Below are positions 24,127 to 33,908 of a DNA stretch of 64,000 bases, piece after piece. The stretch lies in assembly GCA_964483695.1 (NCBI GenBank), contig CAZACZ010000001.1, forward strand, positions 77,989 to 141,988. The letters are read 5' to 3'. How positions within the stretch are numbered: position 1 is the first letter of the stretch; every line of letters begins with the position of its first letter. A program made the translations under genes and the position numbers. The DNA comes from CAZACZ01 sp964483695 (GTDB lineage Bacteria; Deinococcota; Deinococci; Deinococcales; Trueperaceae). The notes under the pieces are model-generated. The model was not told the origin of the DNA and made no database searches. It saw nothing but the letters and a program-made list of their open reading frames with translations.

Positions 24127-24825
24127 ATGCTGCAGGCACTGACGGAGGTCCAGGCGTTCGACCTGAAGATGGACGGCCTGAGAGAAGAGCGCGGGAAGGT
24201 ACCACCCGAGCTCATCGCCATCGACGAGAAACGCCGTGACCTGCAGGCGCGCATCCAGCGCGAGCAGCACGAGCAGGACGAGCTGCGCCGGCGCGTGAAC
24301 GCCAACGAGCTCGAACTGAAGTCGATGGAGGAACGCCGACGCAGCGCCGCCGATGCAGCCGTGCGCGCGTCGAGCGTCAAGGAAGCGTCGCAGTACCAGA
24401 ACCAGGAACTGCAGTTCGGCACGCGCGTGCAGGAACTCGAAGAAGACACGCTCCCGTTGATGGAGAGCTACGAGGTCGTCACCGCCGAGCTCGACAAGCT
24501 GACGGCGGAGCTCGATGCGTTGATGCCCGAGCTCGAGACGCTGCGGCAAGCCGAAGCCGCGCGCGTGGCCGACATCGACGAGCGCATCGCCACCACCGAC
24601 CGCGAACGCGAAGCGCTGGCCGGCGGCATCGACGCGTCGCTGCTCAAGCTCTACGAGCAGATCCGCAAGGCGCGGCGTGGGGTCGGCCTGGTCGAGATCG
24701 TCGACAACGCGTCGTGCGGCGGCTGCTCCGTGCGCCTGCCGATCCATGTGGTGCAGAAGGCGCGCAAGGGGCAAGGCGTGACGCGCTGCCCGAGCTGCGG
24801 CCGCATCCTCTGGCACAAGGGCTGA
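24127..24825 (+). CDS. Coiled-coil protein with C4 zinc ribbon
   Basis: 232 residues. Residues about 5-180 are highly charged heptad-rich helices, a long antiparallel coiled coil. The C-terminus has a four-cysteine ribbon, CGGC near 198 and CPSC near 221. It matches the bacterial C4-type zinc-ribbon family (zf-RING_7, CdsZ-like), with members of about 240 residues; proposed roles include nucleic-acid or secretion-complex binding, but the function is unsettled. ATG 24127 follows GGTGGAGGAACG. The unusual 5' leader with its own small ORF and hairpin suggests regulated expression. A terminator follows at 24846-24874. Confidence 0.88.
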   Translation: MLQALTEVQAFDLKMDGLREERGKVPPELIAIDEKRRDLQARIQREQHEQDELRRRVNANELELKSMEERRRSAADAAVRASSVKEASQYQNQELQFGTRVQELEEDTLPLMESYEVVTAELDKLTAELDALMPELETLRQAEAARVADIDERIATTDREREALAGGIDASLLKLYEQIRKARRGVGLVEIVDNASCGGCSVRLPIHVVQKARKGQGVTRCPSCGRILWHKG

Positions 24826-24845
24826 CCCGCTAGCCAAGGACGCCG

Positions 24846-24874
24846 ACGGCCCCGCCGCGTCCGCGGGGGGCCGT
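24846..24874 (+). terminator. Terminator after zinc-ribbon gene
   Basis: ACGGCCCC(G)CCGC - GTCC - GCGGGGGGCCGT: 12 paired bases with one bulged G, followed by TCGTTCCGTC. Confidence 0.6.
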
Positions 24875-24938
24875 TCGTTCCGTCGTCGCCTCGCCTAGCG
24901 CCGCCGCAGCGCCTAGCGGGGACGCTGCCGCCAGCGGC

Positions 24939-24959
24939 GGCGCCGCTCCTGGCGGCGCC
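24939..24959 (-). terminator. Terminator of M23 peptidase gene
   Basis: GGCGCCGC - TCCTG - GCGGCGCC, 8-bp perfect stem, 17 nt beyond the stop of the M23 gene on the minus strand. Confidence 0.5.
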
Positions 24960-24975
24960 CTCTACCGGGGTAGGT

Positions 24976-25977
24976 TCAGCGCAGGGCGAGCAGGGGGTCG
25001 ATCGCGCGGCTGCGCTCGTGCAGCTCGAAGTGCAGGTGGGGTCCGGTCGAGAGTCCGGTGGAACCGACGCGGCCCACGATGGCGCCTTGCTGCACGTACT
25101 GACCGACGGAGACGGCGATCGAGCTGAAATGGCCGTACCACGTCTCGCTTCCGTCGGCATGACGGATGCGCACGAGGTTGCCGTACCCCTGGGTCGACCA
25201 ACCGGCGAACGTGACCGTCCCCGAGCGCGCCGCCACCACCGCGGTGCCCCACGGGGCGGCGATGTCGAGGCCACGATGGAAGCTCGAGGTGCCCATGCCG
25301 AGGTTGCGCGGCCCGAAGTACGAGGTGAGCCGGCCCTGCAGCGGCCAGACGTAGCGGTTCTCTTCTTCTCGCACCTTCTGCAAGCGCGCGAGCGCCTCCG
25401 TCGGCGCGACGCCGGGGAGGAACACCAGCATCCCGGGCACGACGTCGAACGGCGAGCGCAACCCGTTGACACGAGCGACCTCGGATGGGTCGGCGCCGTA
25501 CTCCGCCACCACGTCGAGCAACGACTCGCCTTCGCCGAGCGTCACCACGAGGCCGGACGCGGGCGGCACCAGGAGCTCGAACCCGGCGGGAAGGCGGTCG
25601 AGCGACGAGATGTCGGGGTTGGCGCCCACCAAGGCGGTGAGCGTGATGCCGTACCGTTCGGCCACGGTGCTGAGCGTCTCTCCCGGCTGCAACGTGGTCC
25701 AGTGGAAGCCAGGAGGAGCGGCGCTGCCGGTCGAGGCCGGGCCGCCGACGGCGGCGACGTACGGCACGCGCAGCACGTCACCGGGGTGGATGGTGAGGTC
25801 TTGCAGGTCGTTCGCCTGGATCAGCGCATCGACTGGGATGCCGTAGCGATCCGCGATGAGACCGACGGAGTCGCCGGGTTGCACCACCCGCAAGGCGTAG
25901 GCGTCGGCGAACGCGGCCGGAGCGAGCGCGAGCACGGCGCACACGACCAGGACGGCGGGGGTGGAAACTTGGCGCAA
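24976..25977 (-). CDS. LysM-M23 peptidoglycan endopeptidase
   Basis: 333 residues, exported. A signal peptide (about 1-24, cleavage AFAD) precedes three LysM repeats (about 27-72, 92-137 and 143-188; each with a GD/GE-S-x-x-x-I/V-A-x-x-Y-G pattern) that bind peptidoglycan. The M23 metallopeptidase domain (about 210-333) has FHRGLDIAAPWG and GPHLHFEL, giving the zinc ligands His and Asp of HxxxD and His of HLH. It probably trims cell-wall cross-links. The start is TTG 25977, supported by the signal peptide and GGGAGAG upstream. A possible -10 TAGCGT lies at 26044-26049 on the minus strand. Confidence 0.92.
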   Translation of the reverse strand: MRQVSTPAVLVVCAVLALAPAAFADAYALRVVQPGDSVGLIADRYGIPVDALIQANDLQDLTIHPGDVLRVPYVAAVGGPASTGSAAPPGFHWTTLQPGETLSTVAERYGITLTALVGANPDISSLDRLPAGFELLVPPASGLVVTLGEGESLLDVVAEYGADPSEVARVNGLRSPFDVVPGMLVFLPGVAPTEALARLQKVREEENRYVWPLQGRLTSYFGPRNLGMGTSSFHRGLDIAAPWGTAVVAARSGTVTFAGWSTQGYGNLVRIRHADGSETWYGHFSSIAVSVGQYVQQGAIVGRVGSTGLSTGPHLHFELHERSRAIDPLLALR

Positions 25978-26171
25978 CGTGATGACTCTCCCTCGAGTTC
26001 GGGTCCGGGTGATCGTCGCCCTGCTCGGGCTGTGAACAACGTCACGCTACCCCATGGTCCTTGAGAAAGTCATGAGATGTTTCTCGTCCTGGATGGAACT
26101 GGGGGGCGTTCCGAGCGCGACCCCCGCCCACCGGTTCCGACACGCAGCCGCTGGCGGTGCAGATCGCGCGT
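25978..26171. other. Intergenic region between M23 gene and mutase small subunit
   Basis: 194 bp. The left part holds the M23 leader and possible promoter. The middle (about 26055-26100) is relatively AT-rich for this genome, with the short inverted repeat GAGAAA/TTTCTC (26063-26068, 26080-26085). No gene seen. Confidence 0.4.
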
Positions 26172-26585
26172 TCAGGAGGGCGACCGACGGCGCCGGCCGA
26201 CCTCGCTACGCACGTAGGCGACCACGTCGCGCGTGCTCGCGCCCGGCGTGAAGATCCGTCCGACGCCGAGCTCGGCCAGTGCCGGAAGGTCCTGGTCGGG
26301 CACGATGCCGCCGCCGAAGACCAGGACATCGTCGGCACCGCGACCTCTCAGGCCCGCGGTGACTTCGCGGAAGTAGTGCATGTGCGCGCCGGACAACACC
26401 GAAAGCCCGACGGCGTCGACGTCCTCCTGGATGGCGGCGTTGACGATCATGTCGGACGTCTGCCTCAGGCCGGTGTAGACAACCTCCATGCCGGCATCGC
26501 GCAGCGCACGCGCGATGACCTTGGCTCCCCGGTCGTGGCCGTCGAGGCCGGGCTTGGCGATGAGCACGCGGATCGGTCGTTCCAT
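26172..26585 (-). CDS. Acyl-CoA mutase small (cobalamin-binding) subunit
   Basis: 137 residues, a stand-alone B12-binding domain. DGHDRG (15-20) contains the base-off His17 that replaces the lower axial ligand of adenosylcobalamin; GLSVLSGAHM and GGGIVPDQD are the usual nucleotide-tail loops. It forms the active mutase with the large subunit encoded 70 nt upstream. ATG 26585 follows AAGGGAGA. Length equals known two-subunit mutases of Archaea and Deinococcota. Substrate is set by the partner: see the large subunit. Confidence 0.93.
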   Translation of the reverse strand: MERPIRVLIAKPGLDGHDRGAKVIARALRDAGMEVVYTGLRQTSDMIVNAAIQEDVDAVGLSVLSGAHMHYFREVTAGLRGRGADDVLVFGGGIVPDQDLPALAELGVGRIFTPGASTRDVVAYVRSEVGRRRRSPS

Positions 26586-26654
26586 GACTCTCCCTTGGTC
26601 CGTCCCGGATGGTGGTCCTCGCTGCTGCGCAGGGTCGTCACGCAGCGTCGAGGA

Positions 26655-28301
<1,647 letters not shown>

Positions 28302-28307
28302 GCAGGC

Positions 28308-28313
28308 ATTATA
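28308..28313 (-). promoter_or_regulatory. Consensus -10 TATAAT, leaderless, overlapping MFS stop
   Basis: Minus-strand TATAAT, 6 nt, then the ATG at 28301. The TAA of the upstream MFS gene (28309-28311) is part of this hexamer. Confidence 0.65.
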
Positions 28314-29802
28314 GGCGCGTGCGCTCGCCCTCCGACCCGCTCACGACGGTTGTACGCCCCCTACCGAGGCGGGCCGGCAGCCACGCGGGCGGGCGGCGGG
28401 TCAGGTCCCACAAGCACAGCGCCAGCGACGCCAGGATCAGCCCCTGCACCACCGTCATCATGTCGTGTAGCCCGGCGACGTGCGCACGGCCGAGCAGGTC
28501 GGGCACGGGCATCGTCGACACCGACCCGAGGTGCATGGCGCTGCGCGCCGCCCAGAGGCTGCCCAGCAGCGCGATGCCGCTCGTCTGACCGAACGCGCGC
28601 GTCAGGCCCAACAGCCCGCCCACGATGCCGGAACGACCGGGCGGGGCCGCGCCCATGATGGCGCTGTTGTTCGGCGTCTGGAACGTCGCCATGCCCAGCC
28701 CTACCGGCACGAAGCGCAGCACGTACCCCAGGGCGGTGGTGGAGGTGTCGAGCGTCCCCACCAACGTGAAGCCCACCAACGCGAACGCCAGGCCCACCAC
28801 CGTCACCACGCGCTCGCCGACGCGGTCGGCCATCACCCCTGCCACCGGCGCCAAGATCACCAGCAGGATCGGCGTCACCGACATCAGCATCCCCACCTCG
28901 CGCGGCGGGTGCCCCAGCACCCGCTCGAGGTAGAAGGGCATCACGAAGATGGTGCCGGCGATCGACACGAACACGCCCAGTCCCGCCACCAACCCGATGG
29001 TCAGCCGCGGGTCGCGGAACAGCTCGAGGTCGACGATGGGATGCGCGCTGCGCCGTTCCACCAGCACGAACGTCGGGACCAGGGCCACCGCGACGGCGAG
29101 CAGCGCCACCACGACCGGCTCGCCGAAGCCGCGCGCCTGGCCGAGCGTGAGCGCCAGCGAGAGCGCGCTCAGCCCCGCGGTGAGGGTGGCGGCCCCCGCC
29201 AGGTCGAAGCGCTGCGGCGGTCCGCGGCGGTAGGGCGGCACGAAGCGCCACGCCGCGAGCGCTCCCAGCAACGCCACCGGCAACCCCGCCAGGAACACCC
29301 AGCGCCAACCGAACTCGACCAAGAAGCCGCCCAGCGTCGGTCCGAGCACGATGCCGCTCGACAGCACGGCGCCGTTGATGCCGATCGCTCGGCCGCGCTC
29401 GTCGGGGGGGAACACGTCGGTCACGATGGCCAGGCCCACGCCCGTGAGCACCGCAGAGCCGAGCCCGTGCAGCACGCGGAACGCGATCAGGGTGGCGATG
29501 TCGGGCGCCACGCCGGTCGCCAGCGAACCGAGCGCGAACACGCCGAAGCCGACCACGAAGATGGCGCGCTTGCCCCACATGTCGGCCAAGCGCCCGACGA
29601 TCGGCAACAGCGCGGCACTACTGAGCAGGTACCCGAGCACCACCCACTGCACCAGCGCGAACGAGGCTCCCGTCTCCTCGACCAGCGTGGGCAGCGCAAC
29701 GTTCACGCTGGTGCCCATCACCGTCGAGACGAACGATCCGAGTGCGGCCGCGCCCAAGACCCACCAGCGGCCCCGCCCGAGTCCGTCGACCGCACCGCTC
29801 AC
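28309..29802 (-). CDS. MFS drug exporter, DHA2 (EmrB/QacA) type
   Basis: 497 residues with about 14 hydrophobic helices, the size of the 14-helix DHA2 proton antiporters. Family marks include GRLADMWGKR (motif A, near 64-73) and GSAVLTGVGLAIVTD with the motif-C-like GPTLGGFLVEFGWRWVF. Likely exports an amphipathic compound; substrate unknown. The GTG start is only 3 nt after the ygfZ stop, so the two are one operon. Its TAA stop lies inside the -10 of the mutase gene. Confidence 0.9.
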   Translation of the reverse strand: MSGAVDGLGRGRWWVLGAAALGSFVSTVMGTSVNVALPTLVEETGASFALVQWVVLGYLLSSAALLPIVGRLADMWGKRAIFVVGFGVFALGSLATGVAPDIATLIAFRVLHGLGSAVLTGVGLAIVTDVFPPDERGRAIGINGAVLSSGIVLGPTLGGFLVEFGWRWVFLAGLPVALLGALAAWRFVPPYRRGPPQRFDLAGAATLTAGLSALSLALTLGQARGFGEPVVVALLAVAVALVPTFVLVERRSAHPIVDLELFRDPRLTIGLVAGLGVFVSIAGTIFVMPFYLERVLGHPPREVGMLMSVTPILLVILAPVAGVMADRVGERVVTVVGLAFALVGFTLVGTLDTSTTALGYVLRFVPVGLGMATFQTPNNSAIMGAAPPGRSGIVGGLLGLTRAFGQTSGIALLGSLWAARSAMHLGSVSTMPVPDLLGRAHVAGLHDMMTVVQGLILASLALCLWDLTRRPPAWLPARLGRGRTTVVSGSEGERTRL

Positions 29803-29805
29803 GGT

Positions 29806-30945
29806 TCAGCTCGCCCGCCATGCGCGCCTGCCGGCCACCGTCATGTCGGCGTCGGCCGGCAGGTCGGTGCGGAGCACGGCCATGGCGCGGAGCTCGCCGT
29901 TCGGCATGCGCGCGAGCGTGCCGACCCGACCAACCACCTTGCCCTGGTAGAGGACGTCCGGCCGTTCGCCGGAACGGAGCTCCGCGGCCCCCTGCGGACC
30001 CTCGATGGCGAGCACCGCCAGGGCGCGCCGAAGGGTCCCGCGCGCCTCGATGCGCGCCATGATCTCTTGCCCGAGGTAACAGCCTTTGCGGTACGACAAA
30101 GCACCCTCCAGGCCGGCCTCCTGCGGCAGGACACCCTCCCCGCCCTCGCTGCCGGCGGTCGGCACACGCGCCGCCACGCGCGCGGCGTCGAGCGCGTCCT
30201 CCCCCACCAACGTCGCCCCTGCGCCGGCCAACGCCGTCAGCCACGCTTCGAGCGAGGAGCCTGCCACGACCAGGTCGTAGCCCGCGCCGCCGGCACGCGC
30301 CCGCGGCCAGATCGTGCCGGGCGCGGCCGCCGTTGCGAGGGCGCCCGGGATGCCGGGCGCGCCCGGCGTCGCCAGGGCACCCGCCGAAGCGACGGCGCCA
30401 TGCTCTCCCTCGGGCGGAAGCTCGAGTCCGAGGCCGAGCAGCGCGGCGACGGCACCGTCGCCTTGCACCGTGAGCAGCGCCATGCCCGGCACGGCGGCGA
30501 TCTCCACCTGGTCGAAGACCACGTGATCGACCAGGGTACGCAGCACCCAGTCGCCGTGATGGTCGTCGACCACCAACCGGAACGCGTCGCCGGCGTCACG
30601 CAGGACCGTGGCTTCGGCCATGGCATGCCCGCGGTGGTTGAGGAGGAGGCTGCGCCGCGCCGACCCGGGCCGCAGACCCTGCACGTCGTTGGCCAGCTGA
30701 CCGTGAAGGAACGGAGCGGCATCGGCACCCACGGCGCGCAAGACGGTGCTCGCCAGCAAGGGCGTCGCTACGGTGGCGCCGGGTGCGCACGCGGCCCGCA
30801 CCTCGGACTCGGCCGAGCCCAGGCTCCGCACCCGCCCTCGCGCGAACGTCGCCGTCGGGAACGCGCGGAGCCGCGGAGTAGCCGCGGTGGGGTCGGGCGG
30901 AGGTGCCGGCATGCCCGTCGCCGGCGGGAAGGCGTCGTCGGTCAT
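29806..30945 (-). CDS. ygfZ: YgfZ/GcvT-like folate-binding protein
   Basis: 379 residues. The signature KGCYLGQEIMARI with its reactive Cys (near 297) defines YgfZ, a tetrahydrofolate-dependent factor for Fe-S cluster assembly or repair (IbaG/YgfZ system). FLHGQLANDVQGL (79-91) is the usual N-terminal block. The protein carries a Gly/Ala/Pro-rich insertion at about 180-215 and an unusually long Pro-rich start. The start ATG 30945 is 6 nt after GATAAT; the longer frame upstream lacks conserved sequence. Followed by the MFS gene in one operon. Confidence 0.88.
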   Translation of the reverse strand: MTDDAFPPATGMPAPPPDPTAATPRLRAFPTATFARGRVRSLGSAESEVRAACAPGATVATPLLASTVLRAVGADAAPFLHGQLANDVQGLRPGSARRSLLLNHRGHAMAEATVLRDAGDAFRLVVDDHHGDWVLRTLVDHVVFDQVEIAAVPGMALLTVQGDGAVAALLGLGLELPPEGEHGAVASAGALATPGAPGIPGALATAAAPGTIWPRARAGGAGYDLVVAGSSLEAWLTALAGAGATLVGEDALDAARVAARVPTAGSEGGEGVLPQEAGLEGALSYRKGCYLGQEIMARIEARGTLRRALAVLAIEGPQGAAELRSGERPDVLYQGKVVGRVGTLARMPNGELRAMAVLRTDLPADADMTVAGRRAWRAS

Positions 30946-30951
30946 GGCGCC

Positions 30952-30957
30952 ATTATC
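30952..30957 (-). promoter_or_regulatory. -10 hexamer GATAAT, leaderless
   Basis: Minus-strand GATAAT, 6 nt, then the ATG of ygfZ at 30945. Confidence 0.45.
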
Positions 30958-31060
30958 GAACGCGAGCGATCGGAAGGCGGCCGCCGCACCCGGCGTCGAG
31001 CACCGCGCACCCACCGCCCGCTCGTCGCAGGAGCGCACGTTCGCCCCGGGCGGGAACCCA

Positions 31061-31687
31061 TCACCAGTCGATGAGGGCGAACTCGTACGCGTTCACCACG
31101 CGTACGCCGTCCTCGCTGACGTAGCTGCGCGGGGCGTTGGCGCCCACTAGGTGGACGTGCCCGTGCACGTGGAGCTTCGGGCGCCAACGCCGGTGGAACG
31201 CGTTGAAGGCGGCCACTCCGGCGTGCACGTGGTCGTCGCCTTCGTGAGGACCCCGGGGCGGAGCGTGGGTCAGCAGGATGTCGACCGCGCGGCCCGTGCG
31301 CGCCTGCAACCACGCCAACCGCGGAGCCAGCTGCCAGGTCATGCGCCGGAACTCGGCTTGCGTGTACTGGTGCGGTCCGGGCCGGTAGCGCAGGCTGCCT
31401 TCGATGCCCACGATGCGCAGGCCGCCCACCTCGACCACCCGAAGGTGCGCGTCGATGCAGCCCCCGGGCGGATGCTCCTCGTCCGTGACGGGATCGCGCA
31501 GGTAGCCGACGGCGTGGTTGCCGAACACGAAGACCGGCGGCACCTTGGTCTTGGTCGCGATGAACTCCAACACGTGGCCAGGCGTGTCCCCGGCCGAGAC
31601 CACCAGGTCGAACGGCGGTAAGTTCTCGGGGAAGTTGGTCGAGTAGACGACCGGCGAGACGGCGTCCGCTACCGCGAGGATCCGCAC
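31061..31687 (-). CDS. Metallophosphoesterase
   Basis: 208 residues of the calcineurin-like superfamily. ADAVSP replaces the usual DxH at the start, SAGDTPGH (about 32-39) supplies the second motif, FGNHAVG the third (GNH), and LTHAPP plus HVHGHVH (about 176-182) the C-terminal His ligands. The first motif is atypical because the His of DxH is missing, so metal site 1 may be altered. The GTG at 31687 follows the prfB stop by 16 nt with GGAG near, suggesting co-transcription with prfB. Substrate unknown. Confidence 0.82.
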   Translation of the reverse strand: MRILAVADAVSPVVYSTNFPENLPPFDLVVSAGDTPGHVLEFIATKTKVPPVFVFGNHAVGYLRDPVTDEEHPPGGCIDAHLRVVEVGGLRIVGIEGSLRYRPGPHQYTQAEFRRMTWQLAPRLAWLQARTGRAVDILLTHAPPRGPHEGDDHVHAGVAAFNAFHRRWRPKLHVHGHVHLVGANAPRSYVSEDGVRVVNAYEFALIDW

Positions 31688-31703
31688 GCCGCTCCGGCGC
31701 CCG

Positions 31704-32808
31704 CTAGGCCGCCACGCGGCCCTGCGCCGACCACTCCAAGCCGGACCAGATGAGGTCTTCGATGTCCCCGTCGAGCACGCCGTCGGGATCGTGGCGCATC
31801 GATCCGGTGCGGTGGTCCTTGACGTACTGCTTGTCGAGCACGTAGCTGCGGATCTGCGAGCCCCACTCGATCGCCTTCTGCTCGCCGCGCGCCTTCATCT
31901 GCTCGGCCAGGCGTCGCTGCTCCGCCCGCTCGAAGAGGCGCGAGCGCAACACCGTCATGGCCTTCTCGCGGTTCTTGATCTGCGACTTGCCGTCCTGGCA
32001 GGTCACCACGATCTCTTCCGGGGTTCCGGCCTTGTAGACCACGCGCACGGCGGAGTCGGTGGTGTTCACCGACTGGCCCCCCGGCCCGGACGAGCGGTAG
32101 ACGTCGACGCGGACGTCCTTCGGATCGATGGCGATGTCGATGGTGTCGTCGATCTCTGGCATCACCTCGACCGAGGCGAAGGAGGTGTGCCGCCGACCCT
32201 GGTTGTCGAACGGACTGACACGTACCAGGCGATGGACGCCCCCTTCGACGCGCATCATGCCGAAGGCGCGCTCGCCGCGCACGATCATCTGGGCGTAGTC
32301 GACACCGTGCGGCGCCTCGTCGTTCGGTACCAGGTCGAGCAGCTCGACGGTGTACCCGTTGCGCTCGGCGAAGCGTTGGTACATCCGGAGCAGCATGCCG
32401 GCCCAGTCGGACGATTCGGTGCCGCCGGCACCCGGCTTGATCGTCACGATGGCGGCACGTTCGTCGTGATCTCCCTGGAACAGCGTCTCGCGGTACAGGT
32501 GGTCGATGCGCTCCTGGATACGCATGCGCTCGGGCTCGAGCTCATCGGCCTCCTCGTCGGTAGCCATCTCGTACAGCTCGCTCAGGCCCTCGACGTCGTC
32601 CTGCAGGTGCTGGTACTCGTCCACGACGCGCCGCAACCGCGTCGCCTCCTGGTGAAGCTGGCGCGCGCGCTCCGGGTCGTTCCAGAGGCCCGGCTCGTTC
32701 AGTTGTGGATCGAGCTCTTCCAACCTGGCGCGCTTGGCGGCCAAGTCAAAGATACCCCCTGAGGCTCTGGATCCGTTCGGTCATCAGCTCGAGCGAAGCG
32801 TCGGGCAT
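31704..32808 (-). CDS. prfB: Peptide chain release factor 2 with programmed +1 frameshift
   Basis: RF2, 367 residues after frameshifting, terminates translation at UGA and UAA. The ATG at 32808 opens 20 codons ending in CTT followed by an in-frame TGA (32746-32748); reading resumes +1 as GAC and continues to 31704. The site AGG GGG TAT CTT TGA C is identical to the classic RF2 site, with the internal Shine-Dalgarno AGGGGG (32755-32760 region). GGQ lies in SSGPGGQSVN, the stop-recognition motif SPF in VRVSPFDNQ. Frameshifting falls when RF2 is plentiful, giving autoregulation. GGAGG precedes the ATG. The main frame alone would start wrongly at TTG 32744. Confidence 0.96.
32744..32760 (-). promoter_or_regulatory. 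RF2 programmed frameshift site
   Basis: Minus-strand AGGGGGTATCTTTGAC. The purine-rich hexamer acts as internal Shine-Dalgarno and CTT-TGA is the slip site. TGA is at 32748-32746. Confidence 0.95.
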
Positions 32809-32827
32809 GTCGTTCCTCCGAGGCACC

Positions 32828-32833
32828 AGTGTA
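32828..32833 (-). promoter_or_regulatory. -10 hexamer TACACT, prfB
   Basis: Minus-strand TACACT, 19 nt before the prfB ATG; the short leader contains CGGAGGA. Confidence 0.5.
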
Positions 32834-33038
32834 GCGTGCCGGCACACGCTCGGCCGTTCGCCGATGCGGCCGCGGCCACTGAGCGTCCCGCGCGCGCCGC
32901 GTTGCGGCCGCCGCCCGGCCGGCGTTCGCGCGCCTCTCCAGGCCGGCGCTCGCGCACCTCGTCGGGCCGCTGTTCGCGGGCCGCCTCCGCCCCCGTCCAG
33001 GAGCGCGCTCCACGTCACGAACCACGCGACCGACGTGG
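32834..33038. repeat. GC-rich intergenic region with 24-bp degenerate tandem repeat
   Basis: The 32809-33167 gap between prfB and cdaA contains no credible gene. Its core has three degenerate 24-bp units beginning at 32917, 32941 and 32965 (GGCCGGCGTTCGCGC, GGCCGGCGCTCGCGC, GGCCGCTGTTCGCGG), with a weaker copy at about 32893. The rest is dense in CG-rich palindromes. Confidence 0.55.
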
Positions 33039-33044
33039 TATCCT
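33039..33044 (+). promoter_or_regulatory. -10 hexamer TATCCT of the cdaA operon
   Basis: TATCCT about 124 nt before the TTG at 33168, implying a leader of roughly 117 nt that begins with a GGGG/CCCC hairpin. Only upstream promoter candidate seen for the five-gene operon. Confidence 0.45.
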
Positions 33045-33167
33045 GCCCTTCCGAGGGGTTCCCCCTCACCGCAACGTCCGCGTCTTCGCTCGCGCCATCG
33101 CTCGCGCATCCGCCCGACCGACGAGCGGCGCGCGCTGTCGCGACCACCTCACGCCGGAGGCGCCGGT

Positions 33168-33908
33168 TTGGCACTGTTCGAAGGGTTCGGCCTGCAAGAC
33201 GCGCTCGACATCCTGATCATCAGCGTGCTGCTGTACCAGGCGTACGCGCTGCTGATCGGATCGCGCGCGTGGAACGTGCTGCGTGGCATGCTCGCCCTCG
33301 GTGCCTTGTGGTTCTTGGCGGCCCAGTTCGACATGGCGGCGACCAAGTGGCTGTTCGACGCCATCGCGCCGGTGGGGTTCCTGGCGGTGGTGGTGGTGTT
33401 CCAGCCCGAGTTGCGCGCCGTCCTCGAGCGCGTCGGCCGCGGTCGGCTCGGGCGGGCCACCAGCGGCGACCCGGTGCAGGAGATCATGACCGCGGTGCGC
33501 GAGCTCGCCACCCAGCGCCGCGGAGCGCTGCTGGCGCTGGAGCGGCGCACCCCGTTGAAGGAGTTCTCCGACCGCGGTACGCCCATCGGGGCACCGGTCA
33601 CGGCAGCCCTGCTTCAGACGATCTTCGCCTCGAAAGGACCGCTGCACGACGGCGCCGTGATCATCAAGGAAGACCTGGTCACGCACGCCGGCGTCATCTT
33701 CCCCCTGTCCGATCGTCACGAGGGGTGGTCGGTCAAGCACGGCACGCGTCACCGCGCCGCCCTCGGCTTGTCCGAGGTGAGCGACGCGCTGGTGGTGGTC
33801 GTGAGCGAGGAGCGCGGCACCGTCAGCGTCGCGCAGGACGGCGTCTTGACCAGCGACATCGCCCCGGCCGAGGTGCTCAAGGCGTTGCGTGAGGCGTACG
33901 CCGCATGA
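33168..33908 (+). CDS. cdaA: Diadenylate cyclase CdaA
   Basis: 246 residues. It makes cyclic di-AMP from two ATP at the membrane. Three helices (about 10-30, 38-52, 66-80) precede the DAC domain, whose catalytic DGA is at 161-163 (PLHDGAVII) and RHR at 194-196 (GTRHRAALG). TTG start supported by GGAGG seven nt upstream. Its stop overlaps the cdaR ATG (ATGA). First gene of an operon with cdaR, def, fmt and der. In other bacteria CdaA is controlled by its neighbour CdaR and c-di-AMP governs potassium and osmolyte balance. Confidence 0.96.
   Translation: MALFEGFGLQDALDILIISVLLYQAYALLIGSRAWNVLRGMLALGALWFLAAQFDMAATKWLFDAIAPVGFLAVVVVFQPELRAVLERVGRGRLGRATSGDPVQEIMTAVRELATQRRGALLALERRTPLKEFSDRGTPIGAPVTAALLQTIFASKGPLHDGAVIIKEDLVTHAGVIFPLSDRHEGWSVKHGTRHRAALGLSEVSDALVVVVSEERGTVSVAQDGVLTSDIAPAEVLKALREAYAA

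Noticed and set aside
26063..26085. GAGAAA/TTTCTC inverted repeat as terminator
   Set aside because: Six pairs with an 11-nt loop and no T-tract, 87 bp from the nearest stop. Too weak.
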